Shown here: in pieces, positions 53,690 through 64,000 of the stretch
Numbering within the stretch: the stretch's first letter is position 1
Layout: the number at the start of each line of letters is the position of its first letter
NCBI GenBank assembly: GCA_030789695.1
Contig: CM061142.1
Span: 608,415,659 to 608,479,658, forward strand
Direction: 5' to 3'
Length of the DNA stretch: 64,000 nt
Source: Scilla litardierei
Lineage: Eukaryota > Streptophyta > Magnoliopsida > Asparagales > Asparagaceae
Notes under the pieces: generated by a model
What the model was told of the DNA's origin: nothing
Seen by the model: the letters and a program-made list of their open reading frames with translations, nothing else
Database searches by the model: none
Position numbers and translations under genes: made by a program

Positions 53690-56516
53690 AAAATGGCCAT
53701 AACACAATATTCTCAGTAGAGTAACATCCACCATTGCATCATGTGCGGGATCTGCCGCGGCCTTGAGATGAAGACCCGCGGCCTTGAGATGAAGACCTAA
53801 AAGATAAGTATAAATTAGAACATATATATATATCCACAAAAAACGAATTGCAAAATCAACATACGCTTGTGTGAGAGGATTATTTCGGTAACGTGATTTG
53901 TAATGCCCCAGTTGATGACAATTGCCACATCTATTCTGTCGACTTCCTTTACGGGGAATATCCATTTCCCCACGAATCTGTGTCGATGGAGGCTGACCTG
54001 GAGGTCTTCTTTTGTCGGGTGGAAGTAATTTGGGACCATCCCAAGCCTTCCAATATCGTGCATCAGGTATAGGGTGAAATAAAGGTTCATATGCAAGGCG
54101 ATATCGGCTAACCATATACCATGGCGAACAGAATGTCATATATACTATGTTGGCACCATATTCTCGTCTGGACGTTTCGGCGATCACATGGACACATGAC
54201 ATGTGTTGAAGCATAGGAATATTACAAGTACATGTGCATTTCTCGTCATGTAACTTAACAGTATAACCGAGGCCATCGTTGTCCGCCACCTGTCACTCAC
54301 AATCACTAAACCTTGTGAGCATAAATGTTCGGGCTTCTTTCCTCCGTTCTCCAATAATGTCCATTGTTGTGGGTACAAAATCTGTCGTCCACCCTTACCC
54401 ACTCAGTCTTCGATGGTAGAAATATTTATTTAACCTATAAAATGTTCTTCCTATCAACGCTTGTATCGGTAGAGCTCTAGCACCTTTGAGCACCTCATTG
54501 AAGCTCTCAGAACAATTTGTTGTCATGATACAATAGTATTTCCCACCTGCATCACCCACATGCTTTCTGCCCCCATGTAAATCTGCAGATATCCACTGAT
54601 CTGCTTCAATAGACTCGTCTCTGATTTTGGCACGAAAAGTATTATATGTAAGCAAGTCTGTATTGTATGTAAGCAAGTCTGATGCAGTGCCAACCATCCA
54701 GAAGTTTCCCTCCAATGTACGTGTTCGGAATCCGTTTGACTTGTAATTTGCAATAATATGTCGAAGACATTACCTATAGTGACAATGTGCTAGCCAGCCC
54801 TCTTCTAGTGCTCGTGGAATTCCTTTCATTCTATCTGAAATGAAGGTGATCGTTCGTCTATGAGCACTTGGTATGTATTCATATATACATGCAAAAAACC
54901 ACTTTCAATTTTCTTGGTTCTCAGCTGACACAACAGCAAAAGCCAGGGAAACAACCCACCATTTACATCCACTCCGGTTACCACAAGTAAATACCCATCA
55001 TAGTTTCCATACAAATGAGTACCATCAATACTTAGGATTGGCCGACATTGCTTAAAACCCTTGATTGAAGGACCAAATGCCCAGAAGACTCCAGAAAACT
55101 GTGTCACTCCTTCCCCGATGGTGTCATAAGTGATCTTGTAAAGTATACCTAGATTAGTCTCTGAAATGGCCTCTAAATACCGAGGTAGCCGATTATACGA
55201 CTCCTCCCAATCTCCAAAAATCCTTCTAACACCTTCGATCTTGCCATCCATGCTTTGTAATATGAAATTCGGATCCTTAACATGGTGTTTATAGCCTCTT
55301 GGATTTCTGACGGTGTCAAATCTAACTTTGTCTTCACCATTGGCATAATCATGTTACAAATGAAGGATGTTGTGGTTTTTTTTGATCTGTATTGAGGGTT
55401 GGATTATTGCAAGTATGTTCCTCAACAACCCTTGATAGCTTGAACTTCCCAATGCTACTCTTCCGCACGGCTGCATGGATACGCCACGGACATCTCCTAC
55501 TAGCCTCATCTTGTGTATTCGGATTGACCTCAGCATTTAGGCCGCATATCACGTTATAACTTGTCGTGTTTGTCTTGATTGGCCTAAATGAAACATTACG
55601 CTTAATGCTCCACTCCGTTATTGCTTTTATCAAGTCAGCCTTTGTATCATATATATATCACTGACATTGAACACCCCCTAACCATATGAGGTCTCGGCTC
55701 TTCCATTCTTATTTCCAGTGTAGTTCTCATAATTGTTGCATTTAGCCATTCTTCCTCTTCAACTTCATCTGGCAAAGCTTCTTCATCTTCCACAATTGTG
55801 TCAACAGCAACCGATTGTTGTATCCATGTTATATCATCTTCATTTGGATCTTCCGCATAATGCATGCTATCCTCTTCGGCCCCGACATGCTCCTCGTCAT
55901 CACTCTCATCTCTTTCTTCATCCACATGTCCAGGTATGCAAATCTCATCAGGCATCAACTCCGATACAAAAGGGCCTTCCATGTAAGTTGAGTATTGATT
56001 TTCAATTCCCACTACTTCATCATTCAACCTATTACTGGCATAAGAAAGGTTGCAAATTTTAGATACTACTAATATTTAAAATATTTCATATAACAATTCG
56101 CAAAACTTGATTGAAATCTCAACTTACGTGTTCATGTTAGCATCATCTTGCGGATATTGTGAACACCCTTCGCCCGTCATATTTTCTTGGGCGATGCTTA
56201 TTGCATCCATACCCACATAAATTTCAACTCCACGGTGACCTTGCGATAAATCAAAAAGATTCTCCATATCATCATCATCTGATATTTTAACAGCGGTAGT
56301 ATGTCCTCCCATTACTGGCCAGTTGCACACCAGATTCAACTCATAATCCTCCCGTCGGATCTCAGTGACATTGTATATCCGATCTACTAGATCGTTATAA
56401 GTCGAATCACGTCTCAGCTTCATCGATTTAACTTTCTCTCCGACATATCGTGGTTCGTTATTTCCATCAATATATAATTCACCGGCAAAATAGCATATGA
56501 CAAAAAATTGAATCAC
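53690..56516 (-). pseudogene. mudrA-like: MURA-type transposase of the MULE
   Basis: In order on the minus strand: an N-terminal PB1/MULE N-domain (KVKSMKLRRDSTYNDLVDRI, WPVMGGHTTAVKISDDDDME; 56516-56124); an acidic linker (EERDESDDEEHVGAEEDS); a DNA-binding domain (VICGLNAEVNP, SRRCPWRIHAAV; 55633-55349); the DDE core (CRPILSIDGTHLYGNYDGYL, VVTGVDVNGGLFPW; 55033-54930), with CSESFNEVLKGARALPIQAL later (54440-54520); a SWIM zinc finger (CTCNIPMLQHMSCVHVI; about 54200); and a zinc knuckle CGNCHQLGHYKSRYRN. Frame changes near 54940 and 54720, together with probable introns, break the gene. The enzyme would cut at the inverted ends. Confidence 0.88.
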
Positions 56517-56856
56517 TTGCCATAGCCAACAACCTGCATCAATATCTATATATAAACCCTAAATTCCCAAATCACTAAAACAATAAATCATAACATAATG
56601 AACAAAAAACGATGAATACATGTTAGGAGATCTGCTCTATCGGAAAGGATCGGCTCCAGTGTGGCACAAGGGGTCGGATTTCAGCTGAGTTGAAGCGGAA
56701 TCGGAATCGAATTGCAGAAGCACACAAAAAACAAGCTGTAGGCGGCGGTATTTTGGTCACGCCGGAAGCGGTCGAAGTGATGGCGCTTCCTCGTCGGGGA
56801 TAACGTGGTCATGCCAAAAGCAGTCATACAATAATATGACATCCCAACCATATCCC

Positions 56857-57145
56857 CTAAGAGAAAGAATGTTGACGGAATAAAGGAGATATTCTGTCAT
56901 GGGTTGGGCTCTGCTCAAGTGGAGAATTTTCTCCTCCTGATCTCATGTATGTGATCTTTTGCTGCTTCGTTGGCCGCTTAAGCCGATGTCTTCCTCCTGT
57001 AAGATGAGAAATCCAGCCGCTCAAACGACCACCGAAGCAGCAAAAGGGCACATATATGAGTTCAGAAAGAGAAAGTTCTCCTCTGGAGCATAGCTCAACC
57101 CACTGACTAAATACCTCAATCAAGCCATAACACAACCTTTCTATA
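56857..57145. repeat. Long imperfect hairpin between the two MULE genes
   Basis: An inverted repeat has arms of about 110-120 bp. The left arm GGGTTGGGCTCTGCTCAAG, TTTTGCTGCTTCGTTGGCCG pairs with the right-arm inverse GGGTTGAGCTATGCTCCAG, TTTTGCTGCTTCGGTGGTCG. The loop is about 25-30 bases around 56998-57025. Its size and imperfect pairing resemble a plant microRNA precursor or a small inserted foldback. I recognise no known microRNA in it. Confidence 0.75.
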
Positions 57146-57401
57146 GGGGGTATGCGTGTGTCAATTTGTATCAGCTTGTATTGATATGTATGTATTGTGG
57201 AGTATGAACTTTGCTGGCACGTATCAGCTTGTATGGATATGTGATGTATGAACTTAATTATTACTATATCAAGTAGATTTGTTGAATGAATATGAGGTGT
57301 ATGAATGAATTGTTATAAAACCATACATAACACATATATCAAATTCATTCACGAAACCATACATAACATGTATCAAATTCAACAAATATACATAACACAT
57401 A

Positions 57402-59751
57402 TCAAACACACAAATCATCGACGACCACATTTGCGTCAACTAAATACACGTTCATAAAATGGCCTAGCAGATGCATTTCCCTTTTTTGATGAGGCGGCTG
57501 AGATACGCCAACATCCTCTTTTGCATGCTCTTGTGAAACGCCGGCGTCATCAAATTTTGTCTGAGATGGCTGAGACGCACCAACATCCACTTCCACGTGC
57601 TGTTGTGAAACGCATGCATCCTCCCAGTCTATCTGATGCGGCTGCAACGTGCCACCATGCTGTGAAACGCCTGCGTCAACTCAGTCTGTCTGATGCAGAT
57701 GCCAAATACCGGTGTCATCCTATGTACCCTAGGTATGCTGCCAATGGCTGGCAACGTCCCATACAATATCCCATACAGGGGGCGGCTGCCAAGCGCCGGC
57801 ATCATGCACTATGGGATGCTCCTGCTGCCAAGGGCCGGCGTCATGCACTACGGGATGATCCTGCTGCCAAGTGCCGACGTCATATGCTCCGAACTGCTCC
57901 TGCTGCCAAGCGCCGGCGTCATATGCTCCGATATGATACTGCAGAGAAGGGCCGGCGTCACCCTTACCCATCCTATGAAAACACCTCAGCTCGCTCGTAT
58001 CTACACCTTCTGGCAAATGGCGTGTACGATGTAGCACCTCATCGATATGGGACCTCATACGATGTAGCACCCCTGGATCCTTTGTTTGCAGTCCTTGGCC
58101 CACCATATCGTATAATGTAAGATATCCTCCAACCTGTAAAATAAATGAAGTACTAATCATATTAGTTATAGAAAATACTTTAAATACAAACAAAAATTGA
58201 ACATCTTCTTACATGTTGGCGCTCGATGGGTCTGTGTGGCATTTGTGATAACAGGGGTTGCTGCCTCTTAAGAATCCACCTCCTGGTAATCCCCCAATAC
58301 CACTCCAAATAGGCATTGACCGAAACCACATCCCCCTCATGAACAATGTGATCTGCTCTATTGATCCACTGCGCAAGAGGATCCCTGATTACATGAACAC
58401 ATGCGGGCTGTGATGGTCTTGTCTTCCCCGACAAGACTGGGAGTGCGGCTGGGATGTGTTGACCTAAACCAAATTGCCACATGACGCGGTCTGGTGCATG
58501 CATCACACGTGCTTACCAGTAGAATATGGGTACACTCGCACGCCATAACTCGGGATGTTCGTGACATAAGGCTGGCAGCTGCTCGAGTCACTCTACATAA
58601 GGCTCACAGTTAACCTATTAGGTATGAATGAGACAAATATATCAGTGTAATATACATTATATATCAATTGTTCACCTGAATTTAAAAAATTTACATATAC
58701 ATATCTATGTACTCTCTAACATGTCAATCTGGTCTTTGTACGTATCGAGGTTCCCATAAGCAGTTTCGATGAATGTTTTCGCCGCATTCCACCTGAACCC
58801 ATAGGAAACGGTGGCATCGAATACATCCTGGAGGAGCCTTGGTCTTCCTACATACATTCTATCCCATGACCAAGCCTGTTAATATGAATTTTACCAAGAT
58901 GTTAAATATATATTGACAAATAGATATATCATTATTTGCTAATGAAAAATTTTTTTACCTGCAACAAGAGTCCGCATGCATATATTGACTTCGTCTGCTT
59001 TAATGCCACCTTACTGAGCTCAGAGTACAAGTGTGCAAGCACCGCACTTCCCCATGAATATGATCCGGCCTCAAAATTTTCTAGCTTGGTCAACCATTGG
59101 AGGTGTATTATCCTTTGCTTGTATCCGAAACCAATAATGCTCCAATCATATGTATCATATACGCCCGTGCATAATGCTGAATGTCCTCCTCGGTTGTATC
59201 CTCAGGCAACGGCTTAAATGTATCACGTAGCCAACTAAGTTTCACCTTGTCTGCTTTTCTTAATGTGGTATCCTGGCCAAGTAGCCGCTCCAACAACGCA
59301 CCACAGCTGTTATCTGGCATTTCATAATGCCATATGGGTTCCCCATCAATGGGTAGGCCTGTGATAACTGCCACGTCCTGAAGCATGATTGTCATCTCTC
59401 CCTGGCACATATGAAATGTATTGTTCGATGGCCTCCATCTTTCAGCCAAAGCCGTCAGCAATGCGTGGTCCAACCGTACCCAATGCAATCTCGCACAGAG
59501 GTGTAATCTAGCGGCTTCGATATAATCTCTGGCACGAACATCTAATCTCCAGGCGATATGTTTTTGTCCATGATCCACAACTCCTATCGATCCCTGCAAA
59601 CAATTAATGCTCATATTAATTATGTCCCGTCCAATCATAATTACTTTTATTATTGATTATTTCTAAATACTTGTCCTTCCCCTACATCGGCAGAACGATG
59701 ATGTGCTTGGTCATACAAGACCACATCAGTTATGGGTCCAGCCTCCTCCAT
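57402..59751 (-). pseudogene. Plant mobile domain (PMD) protein gene within the MULE
   Basis: The start at 59751 gives MEEAGPITDVVLYDQAHH (27 codons), then an intron with GTATTT donor and TTTGCAG acceptor. The next exon (59593-58959) carries the PMD core: RLHWVRLDHALLTALAERWR, TFHMCQGEMTIMLQDVAVIT, GLPIDGEPIWHYEM, then SYSWGSAVLAHLYSELSKV. Further exons give AWSWDRMYVGRPRLL (58875 down) and APDRVMWQFGLGQHIP with HIVHEGDVVSVNAYLEWYW (58500-58290). The C-terminus is a tandem repeat (58120-57420). PMD proteins of the MAIN/MAIL group help keep genes and TEs silent. A one-base frame slip near 59110 and stops at 58590 and 58515 indicate decay. Confidence 0.88.
57420..58000 (-). repeat. Coding tandem repeats at the PMD C-terminus
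   Basis: On the minus strand, units of about 45 bp encode variations of H/Y-D-A-G-x-W-Q-Q-E (for example IVHDAGAWQ, VVHDAGPWQQEH, AYDVGTWQQDH). A second type, D-A-G-V-S-Q-x-H (DDAGVSQEHAKEDVGVSQ), follows. A stop (near 57730) separates the two blocks in this copy. Confidence 0.8.
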
Positions 59752-60092
59752 TTTATGAAACCCTATAACATACAATTAATTATCATATATCATTACAAAC
59801 TTTTCCAATTATAGAAATCAGCTTATAAACCCTAATTTTCATGCTAGATTGTACAATAAACATAAAAACCATTCAATACTTGAGAGCTTGAGTGTAGAAA
59901 TTACCTGTAGCGTTGCCGATATCACCCACTTCCCATAATCTTGGCCAGACTTCACAGGTTGCGACGACGTTTTTCAAAAAAATTGATGAAGAAGAACAGC
60001 AGCCGAACGAGCGGCCGCTGCTTCTTATTTGCAAGCGGCCACACTTCACAGGTGCGGCCTGAGGCCGCACTTGGAGGATGCGGCCTTAGGCC

Positions 60093-60260
60093 GCACCTTG
60101 GAAGTGCGGCCCATGGGCTACACGCCATCGATGTCCAGGCAGCACCTCCTATGCTAACTGGGCAAGAGGATGATGGTTTTGCTAATTATTTTATTTTTAG
60201 GTCGACTTTGCTAATTATTTTTAATTTTTGGCCTCTTTGCAAAAATTGTCCATACTGAAA
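60093..60260. repeat. Right terminal inverted repeat of the MULE and right target duplication
   Basis: The inverse of 53044-53199 ends GCAAAAATTGTCC at 60251. ATACTGAAA at 60252-60260 is the second 9-bp target copy. Just inside (60040-60110) lie several GC-rich TGCGGCC/GGCCGCA repeats. Confidence 0.95.
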
Positions 60261-61807
60261 TTTTTCCCCCAATTCTTGCCTTCATCATCATCCTTTCTCT
60301 TTTCTAGTTAGGTTTTAGGGGGAAAAAATCAAAAAAGAGAGATAATAAATAATAAATTCAGAGAAAAAGAGATATCGACACAAAAGTTTCAAAGGAAGAG
60401 TACCAAATTTTGGAAAAAGAGAAAAGAAAAGAGAAAATATCAAAAAAAATTGAAAAAGAAAATAGAGAAAATGGGAAAAAAGAGGGGGAAAAGAAAAAAG
60501 AGCAAAGAAAAAAGAAAAAAATCAAAATAAAGTCAAAAAATCCAATTTATTCCAAATATTAGTTTAAAATTTCAGAAAAAAAGAATCTCAAAAAAAAATA
60601 AATTTTGCTATAATGATGCATGTGATTTTTCAGTATTTTTCATGTGTTACAGTAACTACCAAAATTTTCAAAAAGATTTTTCAACTATTTTTGTAGAATA
60701 TTGTATTTTGGTGATTCTAAACTGCTTCAAGCCCGATTCTCGTTTCGTTTGAGTCTCTTTGAGCCACTACATATTTTGAAGGAATGATTAATGAAATTTA
60801 TGCACCTGAAGATAGTACCAATGCAGTTGAAAACTAATATAAATCTAATGCTTATATCAATTTCGTTAGATGTTTGACTACAACATCTAAAGATGAGGAA
60901 GATTGATGTAGGACTAGCATTTTGTACATATTTCAAGGTAGATGATAAGTCTTATAAACTGATGATTGATGAAGTGAATTGTGTTAATACTATTACCAAA
61001 TTGGTCTTAGTGAGAATAGGTTTAATAGCTGAACATCACACACAATCATAAAACATTACTTGGGCTGATAAGATCAATTATTCAATTATCATCGATGTTT
61101 AATGTGTATCCAACTTGCGAGCTATCTTCACCATATTTGGTGTGATATTATACACATGGATAACACATTTTGCTAGGAAGGTCTTAATTGTACGATCTAG
61201 ATGTGATGAGCTTAAAAGGTTCAAACAAACTCACATTCTAGGGAAAAATTGTGTTGATCTCTTCCTAACCTAAGATTCGAGTAGTAAATAAAAAGAATAA
61301 GTTGAACTCTAATGAGCTGAGTATAAAAAAGCCTCTAAAACTCAAACAAGAACGTGAGCCAGATGCCAGTGAGCCAAATGTCAAGCACGTAGTTGAGCCC
61401 AAGTCAAATGTTGAGTCCAAGATTAAGTTAAAACCAAGCTTGAATCCATAATTAAGCCTGAATCAGATATTGATCCAAGGTAAAACTATAGTTATATGTT
61501 AAGTCCAATACGGTTTTCGGAATTAACACCTCAATTAAAATCCACATCAAACACACCATCCGAATCACTTATTGAGCATAAGATAGTTGCGCATTTCGAG
61601 TTTATCATCTCGGTTCATCCACATCCTATCAACATGTTTTATATGCTTTCATATCTTTGATGAGTTGAAACTATTTTTCAGACAGCTTGCTACATTTCAA
61701 AGTTTGCGAACATATTATCTCCAACTATAAGAGATTGCTGATTTTTAACCATGTGTGTCATTCTTATCACCATTCATCGGGTGATAAAGTTCTCAAGTCA
61801 GGAAGAA
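60261..61807 (+). pseudogene. Internal remnant of the MULE-bearing gypsy-like element
   Basis: A purine-rich untranslated leader (60320-60600) is followed by a decayed retropepsin: VDDKSYKLMIDEVNCVNTIT then LVLVRIGLIAEHH (60941-61040), with the catalytic Asp kept but the following S/G replaced, and CDIIHMDNTHFARKVLIV (61139-61190). No RT or integrase was found, so the element was already deleted. Confidence 0.6.
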
Positions 61808-62320
61808 TGATGAGAATACATCTAATTTGAATTTATGATTGAGTCTTTTTTAGATTTTATTTGAGATAGAGCTTAAATCCTTTTGAGTCTTACTTATTTT
61901 AAGTCTTTTAGTTATTTAAATATGTTATAAAAGTTTTGAGTCCGTTTGAATCTTTTAGTTAGTTTGAGTTTTTTAGATATTAAAGTATTTTAATCACATC
62001 GGATGTAATTTTTGGAAGTTAGGTTGTAAGTTTATATAAAGGCCATAAACTTATTTTACTTTCGAGAGATGTGAATAAAATTTGAGCATTTTGAACATTT
62101 TGAGGCAAACTTTGTATTTTCATAAAAATTAAATCTTTTAAACTAAAATACAAGTGTAGGCTTAGTTGCCTAGGCATAAGATTTGAAAATTCTTCACGCG
62201 AGAGGTAAGTGAATTGGTAACAATCAAATCTCCATTATGCAATGCCTAAAAATTTATCAAATCCCCAATTTCTCCTTCTCCTAAATCCCCATCATAATTT
62301 TTATTTACCGTCTTGCATCA
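61808..62320 (+). repeat. 3' LTR of the MULE-bearing retrotransposon
   Basis: 513 bp, starting TGATGAGAATACATCTAATT and ending TCTTGCATCA, preceded by purine-rich AGGAAGAA. The target-side copy GATTT follows at 62321-62325. Confidence 0.85.
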
Positions 62321-62325
62321 GATTT

Positions 62326-64000
62326 TGCTAGGTATTGATGGTTTCAAAGGTTTTATTTGGAGTTTCAATGCAAGTATTGTTGTGTAAAAATATATGGTTG
62401 AAGTGTCTATAGACAATAAACATATCGACGTCCAAATCATTTGCATATATATATTATACTATTGTAAACATGTATGCTAAGTGGATGCTAATCAAGAAAA
62501 CTTAGCTTATAGTACTCTGCCAATTAACCTAAATATTACTCCAAACTAATATAAAGGTCGTCAATTCAAGGTCAAATTGAAACCATTATCAAAATTACAT
62601 AAAATTGAGATAAAATTGAGATTGAGTAAGATTTATTGATTTACTACAACAATAGTAATTGGGGAGACATGGTATTAATAATAACCAAGTACGTTAAAAA
62701 ATTTCCCTCTTTCTTCAATATTTTTGAACTTTTTTATAGGTTTCGACATGTTTCGTCCGTCTGATACCAACTATGTTTCGTCTGAAACTTAGCAAAATCA
62801 AAACTTTATATCAGATTCAGGCAGTTTTCAACAACGCAAAAGATGAAACCAATGAACTGAAGAGATGAAACTTTATTCCATAAGGTAAAGCAGATGTTCC
62901 CCTTTACCTGTTAATGTATTTTTAAAATTACTTTAAGGACTAAAGAATTTGTATCTAGGATAAGAGAAAGGATAATGATAGTAATACCATTCCATTGTCT
63001 TTCCCCTTTTTCCCACCTCTTGCCTTTGTTATTGCATATCATGCCCGTTAAAGATCGCGATCGATAACTTTGAACATTTTTTCAAGATTTCCTACAATTG
63101 CATCTGCCCAAGGCCATTTTTCACTTATATCAACTTCATTAAGAATCAAATCTTTCCATCCTCCCATACTCAAGAATTAATCTCAATCGTCCATCACCAA
63201 CCCATATCCCTACCGAAGACCACCACTACAAACACTAGTCATTTCCTCGTCTCTTTGTTACCTCATCTCTTTGTTTCCTCATCTCTTTGTGTTTGAACTT
63301 GTAATGTTGTTTAAAATAATGATGTTAGAATCAATGACATTATAAGTTACAATAGACAAGACCCCTTGTTTCTTGTAAACTTACTATGACATTTGAACTT
63401 AAACTATTTGGTGTTAGTACCGCTTGTATTTCCTAGTTGATGAAATTTTTGCCAATTTGATGTATAATGTGTTCGGTGATATGTTTTGGGTTATTTCATT
63501 CCAAGTATAAGACATAACTTCTTTGTTATCGGGGCATTGATCAATTCTGGGAAGAACACTAGCCTAAATCCTAAAGTTCAGGTATAGCCAGCATTGATCA
63601 AATCCAAACTAATATCTTTCATGTACTGGTTGGGTCTGGCGAAGCATTTATGAGCAGGATGTGTTCAGCCAGGTAATGGAAGTTCACCAATTTAGCATAC
63701 AGGTCAGGCACTGATCCAGCATACAGGTTGGTCAAGCATAAATGAATGCAGCCAACATTTACACAATGCACCATGTTGCCACACTAACTAAGAGCTGCAA
63801 TAGTTTCTACAATGGATGCTAGATGTCAAAAGTGTTCTTAAGAAAAGTTAGACAAGTGCAGTGTTAGCACCTGGGCACCTTGAGGCTTAAGTGGCCGCCT
63901 GAGGAGCACCTTGAAGTTTGGACCATTTGGGAGGGTGCCAGGCCACTTTTTACAATAGTGGATGCTAACATGGCACATTTGGTCAATCTTCGTATTCAGC
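62326..64000. other. Unannotated sequence, probably intron of the TBCCD1-like gene
   Basis: AT-rich, no TE ends or coding exons recognised on either strand. It has a triple CTCATCTCTTTGT phrase (63244-63290) and a diverged repeat of AGCATACAGGT (63697 and 63718). The missing N-terminal TBCCD1 exon is not here as far as I can see. Confidence 0.4.

Larger units (their letters stand above)
53044..60251 (-). mobile_element. Mutator-like transposon (MULE) carrying MURA and a plant mobile domain gene
   Basis: A 7208-bp element with inverted ends of about 156 bp (53044-53199 and 60093-60251, about 92% alike, both starting GGACAATTTTTGCAAAG) and an exact 9-bp target duplication. On the minus strand it encodes first a plant mobile domain (PMD) protein and then a MURA-type transposase. 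Both contain frame breaks in this copy. The ends include GGCCCATGGGCCGC palindromes, and the left interior has a 125-bp tandem repeat. Well-preserved ends against decayed surroundings make it one of the younger insertions here. PMD genes (MAIN/MAIL family) are known to be linked with TEs. Confidence 0.93.
52534..62320 (+). mobile_element. Old gypsy-like LTR retrotransposon hosting a MULE
   Basis: LTRs 52534-53013 and 61808-62320 are flanked by GGTTT and GATTT (4 of 5). PBS TGGTATCAAAGCC is at 53018. Without the MULE (53044-60251) the internal region is only about 1.6 kb: A-rich leader, decayed protease and little else. Both LTRs begin TGATGAGAATACATC and end CGTCA/CATCA, and share ATCACATCGGATGTAATTTT. 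Confidence 0.85.

Noticed and set aside
57521..58120. Plus-strand ORF of 199 codons with A-A-K-x-R-R-H repeats
   Set aside because: It is the antisense of the PMD C-terminal repeats. The repeat unit makes both strands open, and the sense strand follows from the PMD exons.
1..64000. tRNA, rRNA or other structural RNA genes
   Set aside because: None was recognised. The tRNA-like strings are retrotransposon primer binding sites.

Overview
The window is nuclear DNA of a flowering plant, dominated by transposable elements (TEs). The evidence is Ty3/gypsy retrotransposons primed by initiator-methionine tRNA, a Mutator-like element (MULE) carrying a plant mobile domain gene, a DUF659-type hAT transposon, many Helitrons, (TA)n-associated foldback elements, a plastid ycf2 insertion, and spliced exons of a plant-type TBCC-domain gene. 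I cannot name the species.

Host gene. Three exons on the minus strand (45411-45271, 17677-17288 and 630-526) read in frame as consecutive parts of a TBCCD1-like protein (TBCC domain-containing protein 1). All are multiples of three and lie between canonical splice sites. They are separated by introns of about 27.6 kb and 16.7 kb, so about 636 coding bases are spread over about 45 kb. The first and last exons were not found, so the gene probably runs off both ends of the window. Almost everything else here is then TE sequence inside introns.

Layout. 1-3500: plain intron around the 526-630 exon. 3500-8600: microsatellites, foldback elements, Helitrons (one with its 5' end tandemly multiplied, one in a 622-bp head-to-tail array) and a ycf2 fragment. 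8612-15013: a foldback element interrupted by a complete but dead chromovirus (8649-14594). 15028-16669: two foldbacks and two Helitrons. 17288-17677: exon. 17785-19541: gag-only gypsy derivative. 20.9-25.9 kb: hAT transposon split by a 1.74-kb solo LTR. 25.9-30.9 kb: a second chromovirus on the minus strand, containing a small GC-rich MULE. 31.6-38.8 kb: a third gypsy element with a 1.4-kb non-autonomous hAT near its 3' LTR. 39.8-41.1 kb: abutting Helitrons and a tandem duplication. 41.3-43.7 kb: probable solo LTR. 45271-45411: exon. 45.6-48.5 kb: Helitrons, a LINE tail and foldbacks. 49285-51820: another gag-only gypsy derivative with perfect target duplications. 52534-62320: an old gypsy-like element into which a 7.2-kb MULE (53044-60251) jumped just after the primer binding site. 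62.3-64 kb: nothing recognisable.

Most TEs look inactive (stops, frameshifts, nested insertions). The MULE has the best-preserved ends: about 156-bp inverted repeats and an exact 9-bp target duplication. Terminal structures and target duplications were read directly from the sequence. Family names rest on remembered domain motifs, since no database search was possible.
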